Under the pieces are notes generated by a model, which had not been told where the DNA came from, made no database searches, and saw nothing but the letters and a program-made list of their open reading frames with translations. A stretch of 64,000 nucleotides of DNA from Candidatus Melainabacteria bacterium (GTDB lineage: Bacteria; Cyanobacteriota; Vampirovibrionia; Obscuribacterales; Obscuribacteraceae): positions 16,953 to 80,952 of the forward strand of contig DTSE01000175.1 of assembly GCA_012965515.1 (NCBI GenBank), read 5' to 3'. This document shows, one piece after another, positions 25,595-35,141 of the stretch. The stretch's first letter is position 1, and the number at the start of each line of letters is the position of its first letter. The translations under genes and the position numbers were made by a program.

Positions 25595-27670
25595 CTAGGG
25601 CACCTCCACGTCGAGCGTTGAATCTATTGGGCTTGCTCCGGGCGGAGTGATTGTCATCTTCAATCGCCAGAGACCACCTGAGAGATCGCTCTTCATTCGC
25701 GCTTCTCCATTGATGCCTGTGGTTCCTTTCAGATCTGGTCCAGCCATATCGCCCATACCGGGCATTGATGTTTTTGCTGACACTTGTGCACCAGATATGG
25801 TGCCGCCACCATGCTTATCCAGCTTCACAACAACGGAATTGCTGCCACCTTTAGGCGGTTCCAGAGAGATCTTGAGTATGAGAGCACCCGACATCTCCTC
25901 GTGCGTCCAATTGTTAGCAGAGTCGAGCCGATTGCTCTGAACATCGGATGCCGTCGGCAGTTTGAGTGGACCGGCTTTTCCCCATTCTGTGGCTACGACG
26001 GCCATGCCCGGTTGAAGGTTCGCGTAACCTGCATAAACAACTTCGTCGCCTTCACTGAGACCGCTCAACACTTCTGTGCGTTCAGGGTTGGAGAGACCAA
26101 TTTCAATATCAACCAGGTGCGCCTCATTCTTACCGCCAAGCTCTTTAGGAACAAGATCCATTCCGCATTTTGGGCATTTACCAGGCGCGTCTTTGATCAC
26201 TTCCGGGTGCATCGTGCACGTGTATTGCTTTTTGACCGGCTTGGATTCCTTCCCTTGCTTCGTGAGTTTCAGGTCCATGCCGCACTTTGGACATTTGCCA
26301 GGTTTACCTGAGATGACCTCGGGGTGCATTGGACATTGATACTTCGATGAACCAGCAAACGCTGAAGAGGAACCTGACTTCCAGACTTGCGCCTTCCCCT
26401 CCCTCCAGATAATTGCCGAGGTAGGAACCGTTAACCCCTCATGCTCACCAGTTGAGATCTTCATTACGATGTATTGGCCAGGAAGGTACTTGTAAGCTGT
26501 TAGAGATCCGACCTGGTTGGAAGAAGAACTGGTATCACTAGTAGTATTATTAATGAGTGCCTCGACCGTAAACGTTCGGCTAGATGGATCTGCGGCTGGA
26601 AATATTGAGGTGATTCGAGCGCTCGTCTCCTCGTTGGACCCTTGCGAGCCTTTGATATGAACTTTGTTTCCAAGTTTCAAGCGTCCGGCATCTTCACTTG
26701 CTACCTCGGCCTGCACCCGTACCTGCTTTATATGTGCAATTTTCAAGATCATCATGCCGGGAGTCACAACGACTCCGGGACTTATTAAACGCTTGATTAC
26801 AACACCGTCCTCCTGAGCCAAAATGCGCGTGTATTTCTCGTAAATCGTTGTGTTTTTTAGAACCGCTTGCGCTTGTTTCGCAGCAGAGTATTGATGACCA
26901 ACGTGATGAATCATGGTGTCGAGAGCCGCTTGAGCAGCCAATCTATTGTTCTTCGCTTCGCGAAGCTTTGCTTGAGCTTGTTCGGCTTGAGCTTGTGCGG
27001 TGTTGAGTTGAGCAAGTTCCTTTTGATACTCATCAAGAGAGACTACTTGTGATTTGAGAAGAGCGCTCTGCCTTTCAAGTTCAGGCTTCCAATACGCCAG
27101 GTTTGCGTTCGCTTCTGCCACCGACTTTTCGGCGGCGGTCTCAGCGGCTTTGGCTGCCTCAAGTTCATACTTCTTTTGCGTAAATTCAGACTTCGCTATA
27201 CCTGCGTTGTGCATCGCTGCATCTTCAGCGTTTTGCGCTTCCTGACGCTTGGCGGAATACTCGGAATTGTCCGCGGGGTCAAGCTGAACAAGCAGTTGTC
27301 CGGCTTTGACAATATCTCCGGGATAGACTGGCATTTTTACCACTCTGCCTGTGACACGCGGATAGACATCTTCATCTGTGAATGCCTGAACTGTGCCTGT
27401 GTAGGTGACAGAACCGGATATCGGCTCTCGCGTAACTCTGGCAATGGCAATAGGAACAGCGCCTTTCGGCGGAACCATGACTGTCATGTCCATAGCCTGC
27501 GATTCCAGAACGCTCATCTGTCCGGGCTTTTTGAAGACCTGAACAATGATGACGCAAACGACAGTGACAACAACGAGCGTCGTCACACCCCAAAAGTGCT
27601 TCCTAAGCATGGAAGGCAAGTTTTCTTTGTGCTCTTCCGGCATATTCGGTTCAATTGAATTAGGCACCAT
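25595..27670 (-). CDS. Membrane-fusion protein with two heavy-metal-binding motifs (CusB-like)
   Basis: 691 residues from ATG 27670, which shares its A with the TGA of the upstream gene. An N-terminal membrane anchor is followed by lipoyl and long coiled-coil segments (about 110-260). Near residues 447-503 are two copies of the heavy-metal-binding motif: YQCPMHPEV...CPKCGMDLK and YTCTMHPEV...CPKCGMDLV. A C-terminal FixH/YtkA-like domain (GGLWRLKMTITPPGA) ends the protein. The HMBDs are typical of CusB-like proteins. The tail fusion is an added periplasmic domain. It links the RND pump and TolC. Confidence 0.88.
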   Translation of the reverse strand: MVPNSIEPNMPEEHKENLPSMLRKHFWGVTTLVVVTVVCVIIVQVFKKPGQMSVLESQAMDMTVMVPPKGAVPIAIARVTREPISGSVTYTGTVQAFTDEDVYPRVTGRVVKMPVYPGDIVKAGQLLVQLDPADNSEYSAKRQEAQNAEDAAMHNAGIAKSEFTQKKYELEAAKAAETAAEKSVAEANANLAYWKPELERQSALLKSQVVSLDEYQKELAQLNTAQAQAEQAQAKLREAKNNRLAAQAALDTMIHHVGHQYSAAKQAQAVLKNTTIYEKYTRILAQEDGVVIKRLISPGVVVTPGMMILKIAHIKQVRVQAEVASEDAGRLKLGNKVHIKGSQGSNEETSARITSIFPAADPSSRTFTVEALINNTTSDTSSSSNQVGSLTAYKYLPGQYIVMKISTGEHEGLTVPTSAIIWREGKAQVWKSGSSSAFAGSSKYQCPMHPEVISGKPGKCPKCGMDLKLTKQGKESKPVKKQYTCTMHPEVIKDAPGKCPKCGMDLVPKELGGKNEAHLVDIEIGLSNPERTEVLSGLSEGDEVVYAGYANLQPGMAVVATEWGKAGPLKLPTASDVQSNRLDSANNWTHEEMSGALILKISLEPPKGGSNSVVVKLDKHGGGTISGAQVSAKTSMPGMGDMAGPDLKGTTGINGEARMKSDLSGGLWRLKMTITPPGASPIDSTLDVEVP

Positions 27671-28089
27671 CACTTGGTCTCCGGGCTGACTAGCTCGGTA
27701 GGCTCTGGAATTTCTTTCATGCTCTTGACTCGCAGAACGCCTGCCTTAGCCGGGCCTTCTACTTCTACAAAGAAGGCGTTCCTGCGTTTGCTGTTTTGCA
27801 GCAGCTTTATCGCAAGCTTGTTCCCATGCTTGTCCAAGTCATACCAGTTTGGCTTCACGTACAAGGAATATCCTTTGCGCCTGCAGTTGATCATCAAGCT
27901 GCAATCCTTAGTGTGATGCTTGATGAAATCGACCGGATCGCTGTCTTCGCGAACCGAGTCAGCACACTGTTTATCAACGAGATAGCCGCTGAAAATGCTC
28001 TTTGGCTCTGGTGCGGCTGAAGCTGATGAGGCAGCCAGAATAAAGACCGCAACAGACGATGCGCGTACAAAAATTGTTGGATGGTACAT
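27670..28089 (-). CDS. Exported Cys/His protein, first gene of Cus-like operon
   Basis: 139 residues. Signal peptide (VFILAASSASA), then FSGYLVDKQCADSV, IKHHTKDCSLMINC and a KPNWYDLDKHGNKLAI segment; similar to DUF5818-like small exported proteins. Three Cys and a His pair are available for metal. Its TGA overlaps the next gene's ATG. A truncated copy lies at 44890-45159. Confidence 0.6.
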   Translation of the reverse strand: MYHPTIFVRASSVAVFILAASSASAAPEPKSIFSGYLVDKQCADSVREDSDPVDFIKHHTKDCSLMINCRRKGYSLYVKPNWYDLDKHGNKLAIKLLQNSKRRNAFFVEVEGPAKAGVLRVKSMKEIPEPTELVSPETK

Positions 28090-28236
28090 AAAACCTTCCT
28101 TGACTTAATCGTTAGTGACCAAATCGATAATTCTTCTAAACCAACGCAAAACAGCACCGTTAGCCAGTTTCTCAATTCGTCTCGCAAAGCGAGGGCGAAC
28201 GAAACTACCAGCAAATGATGCTGTATATAAGCGGCT

Positions 28237-28653
28237 TCAAATTAAGAAGGTCTGTTTATACAGATAAGTTTTGCTTGTCCCCATCCCGGTCAGGCGGGGT
28301 GGGGCTCGATTGATTTGCGAGATCCGCTCAGGAGGAGCGGTCATGGTTGCTTTGCACAACCAACTTGGGAGCAGCACTTTGACAACTGGGACATGGTGTT
28401 CCGGCAGAATACTTATGCTGCTGGCGACACCACCAGTAAATTTCCCGGTCATACCGCAGCAAGTACTGCGCTTACAGATGCCTGGTTTGCTGCTCATGCA
28501 ATCAATTTCAAGTTTGCTTTCGCCCTTGCAGCAACTATGCGAAGAGACCGTAGTAGCCTCAGGTGTAGTAGGGGGCGTGCACATGCAAGCCTGTCGCGGC
28601 GTTCCGTAGAACATCGCCAACAAAACCAAGAGCAGGGGCAGTAAACTTCTCAT
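28237..28653 (-). CDS. Small exported Cys-rich protein
   Basis: 138 residues. Signal peptide MRSLLPLLLVLLAMFYG, then a Cys-rich stretch (ACMCTPP, HSCCKGE, IDCMSS, GICKRSTCCGM) with nine Cys in 50 residues, then a plain C-terminus. It looks like a periplasmic metal chelator or a disulfide-rich protein. No family recognised. It is just upstream of the Cus-like operon on the same strand. The last residues (TYLYKQTFLI) lie in DNA duplicated at 45.3 kb. Confidence 0.5.
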   Translation of the reverse strand: MRSLLPLLLVLLAMFYGTPRQACMCTPPTTPEATTVSSHSCCKGESKLEIDCMSSKPGICKRSTCCGMTGKFTGGVASSISILPEHHVPVVKVLLPSWLCKATMTAPPERISQINRAPPRLTGMGTSKTYLYKQTFLI

Positions 28654-28909
28654 AAGCTAAGGACCACTTTAATCTGATTCGAATTTAATCACAGAACGAC
28701 TGTGCTTTTCCAGTCGTTTGTCCCAACAACGATTCAATGTGCTCGTCGATACAGAGGGATAAGGATTGTGAGAATGTGTTAACTATCTCAAGGAAGGTCT
28801 GAAGTTTCAATTTTGTGCAATGGACGAACCTGCTGGAGCAGATGGCTCAGCAGCAGACTGCAAATCTATAATTGCGTGCTCTACACTCATGTTCGTGTTC
28901 GAACAGGTG

Positions 28910-30097
28910 TCATGCGTTCTGAAGGATGGCATTCAGTGTGCCTGTGAGATTGTAGTTTGTTCCGGCACCGCCTTCTGGTCCAGTACCTGTCTGTATTTCG
29001 TCGCCTACTCCCAAATGCAAATGAGCACCGGTGCCAGCGGCGTTTCCAGTCTCGCCTACTCTTCCTACCATTTCCCCTCGTTGCACCTGGTCACCGGCCT
29101 TAAGAGGAGTCCCGTCTTGGCGTGCCGCCCCTGCGTGCATATGTGCATAGTAAGCGATTTTTCCATCTTTCTGTCGAATCGTAATCGTGTTTCCGCCAGC
29201 CCCATCTGATCCAACTCTAATAACTTCTCCTTCCACCATGGCACGAATAGGAGTACCTTCGGGAGCAAAAAGGTCTGCTGCGCCATCGGACTGTCCATGA
29301 TGCGGTTGAATCTTGCCTCCCGAGAAACCTGCAACAGGAAACACTTTCCCTTCAGATTCAACTGGTGGCGCTAAGCTGTTTTCGGGACGGATTGGGGCTG
29401 AAGCCCCTGAAGAAGCGCTTTCGCTGCCGCCTCCATAATAACCTCCGCCACGACTATAGACACGTCCACCGCCGCCATCGTATCCGCCACTACTACTGCT
29501 GGTGCCGCGGCTGCCACCATAGGTGCTACCACTTGTGTTTGCGGGGAAGCTTGTAGCATTTTGCATACCTGTCATCGGCGCGCTTGGTTCGCTCGTTCCA
29601 GATATTGAGGCGTCTAACAGCTGGAGAACTTCTTGCCACGTCTTAGGGAAGAATAAGATTCCAGGATGCGCAGAGAGGAAGTTGTCCAGAATTTCTTGAA
29701 TTAACGATTTTTGGAGATCGCTAACTTGATCCTTCCCACGTGAACGTATCTCGATGTTTAACGGATCGCCTGGTTTAGAGCGCGAATCGGGGTTTTTGAT
29801 TAAACGTCCACGCTCGTCAATAATGAAGTCAGGCTCCTTGCCGGAATGCATTGTCGAAGTTTGGGTCGTGAACTCCACGTTGGAAGCTTTTTTGAAAATG
29901 TCTTCGATTTCGTCTGGGATTTTGTCCGAAGCAAGTCCGGTTTGATGATAGATGTTTGAAAAAGTAAGTTGGTCTGGTTCGATTGCAGGGCGGCTGTCAA
30001 ACGTAATAGGCAACTGCCATGCTGATCTTGCTAATGCTCCAACAGAGTCAAAATCGAAGGTCATGCGAGATATGAAGCTTCCATCAAATGGTGGCAT
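28910..30097 (-). CDS. M23-family peptidoglycan peptidase
   Basis: 395 residues. C-terminal LytM/M23 domain with the Zn ligands visible: HGQSDGAADLFAP (His and Asp, near 265-272) and HLHLGV (near 358). Before it is a long Gly/Ser-rich linker (YGGGSESASSG). The N-terminal ~170 residues are not recognised; no clear signal peptide. Such enzymes cut cell-wall cross-links; on mobile elements they can open the wall for a conjugation apparatus, though there is no direct evidence of that here. Confidence 0.85.
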   Translation of the reverse strand: MPPFDGSFISRMTFDFDSVGALARSAWQLPITFDSRPAIEPDQLTFSNIYHQTGLASDKIPDEIEDIFKKASNVEFTTQTSTMHSGKEPDFIIDERGRLIKNPDSRSKPGDPLNIEIRSRGKDQVSDLQKSLIQEILDNFLSAHPGILFFPKTWQEVLQLLDASISGTSEPSAPMTGMQNATSFPANTSGSTYGGSRGTSSSSGGYDGGGGRVYSRGGGYYGGGSESASSGASAPIRPENSLAPPVESEGKVFPVAGFSGGKIQPHHGQSDGAADLFAPEGTPIRAMVEGEVIRVGSDGAGGNTITIRQKDGKIAYYAHMHAGAARQDGTPLKAGDQVQRGEMVGRVGETGNAAGTGAHLHLGVGDEIQTGTGPEGGAGTNYNLTGTLNAILQNA

Positions 30098-30288
30098 GAT
30101 AAATTGCTGTTGCTCTCCAATTATTTGCTGACGTAGCTGAATCTAGAGTGCATTTAAGGAATAGATCTTTCTTGTGATAAGAAACTACTGTGGCACATGC
30201 CGAATACAGTAATTGATGCATGCGGAAGAAATCCGGAAATAGTTGTGAAGTTTCTGTGTATGTGGAGATTCTTCGAGCGGAACGCAAG

Positions 30289-30317
30289 AAGGGCAGGAAC
30301 CGCAAGTCCCTGCCCTT
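30289..30317 (-). terminator. Terminator hairpin of second ssb gene
   Basis: AAGGGCAGG / CCTGCCCTT with an 11-base loop, 20 bp after the second SSB stop; equivalent to 17597-17622. Confidence 0.6.
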
Positions 30318-30336
30318 GTGATTAGCTATTAGAAGT

Positions 30337-30744
30337 TTAGCCTTTGACGGCAGCCAAACGTCCTTTCTTGCCTGCGCTCACTTCTGTATGTTCGCTATCT
30401 GCATCGCCATTGGTGGAAGGCTTCTTCCCGCAGAGATGGAAGCTGGTGAGCTTAATCACGGGCTTGGTCATCTCGACTTGAACGCCGTTCACTTCTTTAC
30501 TGAAGGTAGACAGTGCGAGTCTTCCATGGATGGCAACTTCGCGGCCCTTGGTTATTGCCTTGAGAACGCGGTCGCCGAGCCCGTTCCATGCGTCCACATC
30601 GAGCCACAGAGTTTTGTTGTCATCGGTATTTGCGGAGAACTCTTTCACCGCTACCGAGAATTTGACGACCTTGTTGCCAGTGTCTCCGAATGAGATAGAG
30701 TGCGGATTCTGACCGACATAGCCTATCACGAGTATGGTATTGTT
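30337..30744 (-). CDS. ssb: Single-stranded DNA-binding protein (paralogue 2)
   Basis: ATG 30744 follows GGAGGTG; 135 residues. The OB-fold is nearly identical to paralogue 1 (MNNTILVIGYVGQNPHSISF; GDTGNKVVKFSVAVKEF); differences cluster in the C-terminal tail (KKGRLAAVKG here). The upstream leader and downstream terminator are also duplicated, so the whole transcription unit was copied within this region. No acidic C-terminal tip. Confidence 0.85.
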   Translation of the reverse strand, partial: NNTILVIGYVGQNPHSISFGDTGNKVVKFSVAVKEFSANTDDNKTLWLDVDAWNGLGDRVLKAITKGREVAIHGRLALSTFSKEVNGVQVEMTKPVIKLTSFHLCGKKPSTNGDADSEHTEVSAGKKGRLAAVKG

Positions 30745-30802
30745 CATGGTGGCACCTCCAGTGCGTGTTAGTGCCTGCCAAAAGAGCACGACTTTCGGAC
30801 GC

Positions 30803-30845
30803 CCAATGGACGCGCTTGCGCGCCCCGCCAGGGGCCTGCCATTGG
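30803..30845 (-). ncRNA. Structured leader element of ssb paralogue 2
   Basis: Same three-way layout as 18111-18153: CCAATGG/CCATTGG closing stem, CCCC-UGGC-GGGG hairpin, CGCG/CGCG hairpin, starting about 58 nt upstream of the start codon. The first hairpin loop differs (UGGC for UUGA) while its stem is kept, consistent with selection on structure. The rest of 30846-31109 shows no gene. Confidence 0.5.
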
Positions 30846-31109
30846 AAAGCGGCTGGAAGTTGTGTCAGTCTCGGGCACTTGTGACATGCACGGAGGTAGT
30901 TCCTGAAAAACATCTCTGTAGAAGTTATGCGGTCTAGCCTGCTTCTTCAGGTGGCTTGTGTGAGCTAGCGGCCGGAGACGAATTAGTGGTAAAAGGAAGC
31001 GATCAAATAGAGAACGGCTCCGAGGTGAAGTCCGAGCTGGTGGGCGCAGCTACACGCTAAAATGGGTTTGAAACTTCGCGGCAGTTAAGCGTATTGCTTG
31101 TAAACAGAC

Positions 31110-31535
31110 ATGATGCAAAAGATCGTTGTTGCTGGATTCATAGTCAAGGAAGGCAAAGTCCTCCTGGCAAAGAGACCCAAGTCGAAAAAACTAGCGCCAG
31201 ATAAATACCATCTCCCGGGTGGACACGTAGAGTATGGCGAAGATTTGAAATCAGCCTTAAGTCGAGAACTTAGAGAAGAATTCGGCATAGATGTAGAAGT
31301 TGACGAGCCATTCTTTTCTTTCTCTTACAGCACTGAAGATGCGCATACGATAGGCTTGGTCTGCCCTGCTGCAATATGTAGTTCGGCGTTGGATCTCACA
31401 TTGAACTCGGAAACTGATCACATTGTTTGGTCTGACGAAGCGACTCTCGTGCAGTCCCTGAGGCCGGACGACCATAATTTTCTTGCGGCAAAGGCAGGGT
31501 TCGCCAAACTATACAGTTCGAAGACCAACTCTTAA
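31110..31535 (+). CDS. Nudix hydrolase
   Basis: 141 residues. Nudix box GGHVEYGEDLKSALSRELRE plus EFGI matches GX5EX7REUXEEXGU (about 37-59), which binds divalent metal and catalyses hydrolysis of a nucleoside diphosphate linked to X. The flanking fold (VVAGFIVKEGKVLLAKRPK) is the MutT type. Substrate unknown. A lone plus-strand gene between the ssb and TPR genes. Confidence 0.9.
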   Translation: MMQKIVVAGFIVKEGKVLLAKRPKSKKLAPDKYHLPGGHVEYGEDLKSALSRELREEFGIDVEVDEPFFSFSYSTEDAHTIGLVCPAAICSSALDLTLNSETDHIVWSDEATLVQSLRPDDHNFLAAKAGFAKLYSSKTNS

Positions 31536-31564
31536 ACGCCTATCAAATCAGCCTTTCCAATACA

Positions 31565-32347
31565 TCAAAGAGCGAGAACAGGACTGACACGCCGACTTAT
31601 CCAGAAGCAGAGCGGCGTGAGCGCGATCAGGAGCCATCCCAACCATCGCATTTCCCACGCCAATATGTTCCACCGATCAGCCCATTCACACTTAGAATCT
31701 AGGTCCTTAGCGACGCGATTATCCTCAATTTCTTTGTGATGCAGCCCCAGTCTTCCGTAGATCCAAGCATGGAGGCTGTAATATGTCCTGGCATCTGCTG
31801 GTGGCAAGTTTGCAATTGCAGCGTTGCACACTTCAATCGCCTTTTGGTGTTGCTGCAAACCACATTCGTACTCCGTGGCCAGGAGGTTGTAGGCATTGGC
31901 AGTTCGCTTGCCTTTCGGATCGAGCTGGAGCGCCACGCTGAGATCAGAGATGATTTCGCCCTGCGCCTTCTCATCGAAACGTCCATTGGGACAGTGATAG
32001 ATATGCATGCGCCCAATGCCGCGATAGAGGTAAGCTCGCGCATATTTCGGATCGAGGCGGATGGCCGCGCTAAAGTCGTCGATTTCCTCTTCAACGGCAA
32101 AACAAGCATTGTCACAGGAAGCCAATGCACGAGCGACATAGGCTCTTGCGTACAGGCGCTCAAGCGTAGGATGGTCAAGCAGGTCACCCAGGTCTTCGGT
32201 CACTAGAGAGACGTTCTTGGGAATCTGTTCCAGGCTAAAGATGTCCGCCCGAATATGTCCGTCAAGATGAGCCCAGGTCCAGTCCCTGGTCGTCCAGAGC
32301 AGGCCTAGTACTATTGAAACGAACAGAATTGTTATGAGCACACGCAT
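31565..32347 (-). CDS. Membrane-anchored TPR-like protein
   Basis: I start at ATG 32347 (MRVLITILFVSIVLGLLW, an N-terminal membrane helix); the frame extends upstream to 32425 without a ribosome-binding site. About 260 residues. TPR-like helices (YARAYLYRGIGRMHIYHC; ISDLSVALQLDPKGKRT; ARTYYSLHAWIYGRLGLHH) and a C-terminal helix (WLGWLLIALTPLCFWIS), so both ends may be in the membrane. Function unknown. Confidence 0.6.
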   Translation of the reverse strand: MRVLITILFVSIVLGLLWTTRDWTWAHLDGHIRADIFSLEQIPKNVSLVTEDLGDLLDHPTLERLYARAYVARALASCDNACFAVEEEIDDFSAAIRLDPKYARAYLYRGIGRMHIYHCPNGRFDEKAQGEIISDLSVALQLDPKGKRTANAYNLLATEYECGLQQHQKAIEVCNAAIANLPPADARTYYSLHAWIYGRLGLHHKEIEDNRVAKDLDSKCEWADRWNILAWEMRWLGWLLIALTPLCFWISRRVSPVLAL

Positions 32348-32452
32348 ACCGTTACTGTAAGCCAAAGCTGCTGATAACAGAAGAGTATTTGTACGAATGA
32401 CTATGTCTATCTCCGCGCAGCCCAATCTCCGGACTGTGCGAAGCCAAAGTTC

Positions 32453-32680
32453 CTACTTTCTCCTATCTTCCAAAAGCTCAGCTACATGGACGCCGAGAGC
32501 ATCGGCAATCCGAGCAATTTTCTTGATTGAGGGATTGACTTCGGCTCGCTCGATGGAGCCGATATAGGACTTATCGAGCCCGGATTCAGCGGCCAAGAAC
32601 ATTTGAGACCAGCCAAGCTTAAGGCGAAACTGGCGGACGCGCTTTCCAAGCGTTTTTACAACACGAGTCTCTTGATTCAT
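32453..32680 (-). CDS. XRE-family helix-turn-helix regulator
   Basis: 75 residues from ATG 32680. HTH: LGKRVRQFRLKLGWSQMFLA followed by SGLDKSYIGSIERAEVNPS and IARIADALGVHVAELL, the standard Cro/CI (HTH_3) fold with nothing else. It probably regulates itself or a neighbour; a dyad-like AT-rich stretch lies between it and the divergent gene at 32806. Confidence 0.85.
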   Translation of the reverse strand: MNQETRVVKTLGKRVRQFRLKLGWSQMFLAAESGLDKSYIGSIERAEVNPSIKKIARIADALGVHVAELLEDRRK

Positions 32681-32805
32681 ATTGTACAAATGTCCGCGAA
32701 TCAAGGGATATCGTCGACCGAATATATTCGGTCGTTAGCCCGTAAAAATGGCACAGAATCGAGGATTTAGGGAATATTAGTCTTATGACCGTGAGGCGTA
32801 TGCCG

Positions 32806-33117
32806 ATGGATAATTTTTACGATGGAAACAACTGCCAGGAGCATGCGGTAGAAGCCTTTTTAGCGGCGTCGAGGCGGATGATTGAGGACGGCAAGCCGGA
32901 GCAGGCTGAGAGGATTCTAAGGCAGGCGCTCACCCTCGCCGAAAAGGAAGCGGGAAAGGTGAGCGCGCTTTGTGGGCTGGTATTAGTGGACCTGATGAGG
33001 CTTCTTGAGGCAGAGGGCCGGTCTGAGGAAGCTGAGCCTTTATGGGAGAGGATCAGGGAAGTGATGGTGGAGTACATCGAGCTTCACCCTGATTTGCTTG
33101 TGTCAGGAAGAAAGTGA
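32806..33117 (+). CDS. Small TPR-like protein
   Basis: ATG 32806 is 9 bp after GAGG; upstream ATGs are less well placed. About 103 residues, helical: one or two TPR units (DGKPEQAERILRQALTLAEKE; EAEGRSEEAEPLWERIREV). No signal peptide. Divergent from the XRE regulator and upstream of the zincin protein. Possibly an adaptor. Confidence 0.55.
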   Translation: MDNFYDGNNCQEHAVEAFLAASRRMIEDGKPEQAERILRQALTLAEKEAGKVSALCGLVLVDLMRLLEAEGRSEEAEPLWERIREVMVEYIELHPDLLVSGRK

Positions 33118-33193
33118 AAGGAGCCACCCTCTAGATTCTCTTGTTGGATGTGCAGTCTATACTGGTAATGTGCCATCTCTTTGAGGCGTTGCC

Positions 33194-35137
33194 GTGTCCG
33201 AACAGGTGAAAACAACCGACCAGACAAAAGAAGGCACCCAGAGGGTTAACGATCGCCTGGAGAAAGCACCTGACGCGCCTGAAATCCGCAATGCCTCAAA
33301 AGACCAGGTAGACAACGCTCACGCCCAGAATCCAATCAGAACAAAAGGCATAACCGAGCTTGCCTACAAAGACGGATTCGTGGACAGCCCGGACAAGCGG
33401 AGCATGGAACTTGAAGCTATAGACTCGGCAGGCAACAAAGTGACCATCGACAAAACAAGCAGCAAGAGACAAAAGGATATCTGCCTCGATCCGCACCCGA
33501 CCCGCATGATGCCTGCCATGACGCCAGAAGCCGAGGCAAAGATCAAGGCGCCGAAGCAAGCAAAACACGAGCAGATCTCACAGTCAGCCACTCTTATGGC
33601 TATTGAGGCAGATAAAAATCCCGCTATGCATCCAGTCGCACTAGGGCGGCAGCATGCTGACTCACTTCCACCCGAGGATCCGCAGAAACAGAAGCTTACC
33701 GAACTAAGCCGAGAGCTGGCAGCAAAATATTCCCCTGAGATGCGAGCCCGCTATGAGCAATTCGATGGAGGGACGCACAAGGCAATAAAGTCAGACAACC
33801 TGACAAACACTCCTGAAGGCTGGCTTACTGTCGCTCAGAAGATCGCACAGTTGCCGATGGACAAGCAGTTAGAGGTGATCGGCGCCGGGCTACTCTCAGG
33901 AATCGAACAATACCAGCATGACGAGCGAGAGAGAGCCTGGGGGCAATTGATCGGCACGGTCCAGGGCACAGGTGAAATATTGCAAGGACTGGCTAAAATA
34001 GCCGATTTCGGCGCGGCTTGCATTCTTGGAGATAACGAACGAGCCGGGAAGATGGGCGAGGAATTCGGCACAGCTCTGGGTCAGACAATTGTTGGAGGCG
34101 TCCGGCTTTTTCAAGCTGCCGATCAATACCTCTTCAACATCGGCTATACAGGCGATTATGCCAAGCCTTTTCGAGATGTCGTATTAGTCGGACAAAAGCT
34201 TGACGAGCAGTGGAGCCACTTGCCGCCACGCGAACAAGAACGCATAAAGGCAAAATTGATCACTGAGTTACTGGAAAGCGGGGCTATTGGTGCTGGTGGA
34301 GCAAGTGCAATACAGAAGACGTCGAAGTTTACCGAAATTCTCGACACCATTGCAGTAGAGGCTAAGCAGCTTCATGCAGCCGCAAAGCCAGCGATCAAAA
34401 AAGCTGTGAAAGCGATTAATAACGCCGTGGATGAGCTGGTTCAGCCTGTGGGTGATACAGGAATGGGCGTAAGGATGCCGATTTCAAAAGACCCTTTGAA
34501 AGACGAAACCAAGATGCTAATGTCCAAGGCTGATGATGTGGGCGAACACGGTCCACATTCAGAGAAGGGAACGAAGGGAGAGCCGGTGCCGGAGAAGTTC
34601 AAGGTATCACACCGATTTATGGCTGAACTTAAACAAGCAATTGAAGGACTTTCTTCAGGGGAGAAAAGCTTTCTTAAAGAGCGCGAAGTTGACATAAAGC
34701 CAGTTCGGCGATTGCCGGACGTCGTCCCTGGCACCGAGGGGCTGGGTGCCTGCTACAGCCCTGAGCACAAAACAATTTTTGTGCCTGAAGAGATAATGAG
34801 AATAGGGAAATGGGTACCCAACGACGATGTATCTTTTGCACTTAGACATGAGTTTGGACATGTATTCAGCGCCAAGTTTGATGCGCTAAAACACGCACTC
34901 TCTGACGATCCATCTTTTATACAAGCGTTCAAGAGTGACTTTTCAAGGCTCTCCGCATCGAAGCTCAACGAGTTACGCCTATCAGGTAGATCTCCAGCAA
35001 ATGCAAGAGATGAAGTATTTGCAGACATGTATGCTCATGTTTCAGCACAATGCGCTGGAGTCACTACCAACAGTCAGTATTCAATAAAGCTCAAGGAGTC
35101 ATTCCCTAATTGCCTGAAATACTTGGAGGAATTCTAA
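33194..35137 (+). CDS. Large protein with C-terminal zincin (metallopeptidase) domain; putative effector
   Basis: 647 residues; GTG start with GAGG 7 bp upstream. The first ~250 residues are polar and low in hydrophobicity, followed by a Gly/Ala-rich amphipathic stretch (ILQGLAKIADFGAACILGD; LESGAIGAGGASAIQKTS) as in polymorphic toxins. The C-terminal ~150 residues contain H552-EFG-H556 (HExxH) and an acidic segment DEVFADMYAHV about 50 residues later, which would give the third Zn ligand, as in zincins. No signal peptide. Two small genes follow directly, which fits toxin plus immunity, but this is inference. Confidence 0.6.
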   Translation: MSEQVKTTDQTKEGTQRVNDRLEKAPDAPEIRNASKDQVDNAHAQNPIRTKGITELAYKDGFVDSPDKRSMELEAIDSAGNKVTIDKTSSKRQKDICLDPHPTRMMPAMTPEAEAKIKAPKQAKHEQISQSATLMAIEADKNPAMHPVALGRQHADSLPPEDPQKQKLTELSRELAAKYSPEMRARYEQFDGGTHKAIKSDNLTNTPEGWLTVAQKIAQLPMDKQLEVIGAGLLSGIEQYQHDERERAWGQLIGTVQGTGEILQGLAKIADFGAACILGDNERAGKMGEEFGTALGQTIVGGVRLFQAADQYLFNIGYTGDYAKPFRDVVLVGQKLDEQWSHLPPREQERIKAKLITELLESGAIGAGGASAIQKTSKFTEILDTIAVEAKQLHAAAKPAIKKAVKAINNAVDELVQPVGDTGMGVRMPISKDPLKDETKMLMSKADDVGEHGPHSEKGTKGEPVPEKFKVSHRFMAELKQAIEGLSSGEKSFLKEREVDIKPVRRLPDVVPGTEGLGACYSPEHKTIFVPEEIMRIGKWVPNDDVSFALRHEFGHVFSAKFDALKHALSDDPSFIQAFKSDFSRLSASKLNELRLSGRSPANARDEVFADMYAHVSAQCAGVTTNSQYSIKLKESFPNCLKYLEEF

Positions 35138-35141
35138 AGCC

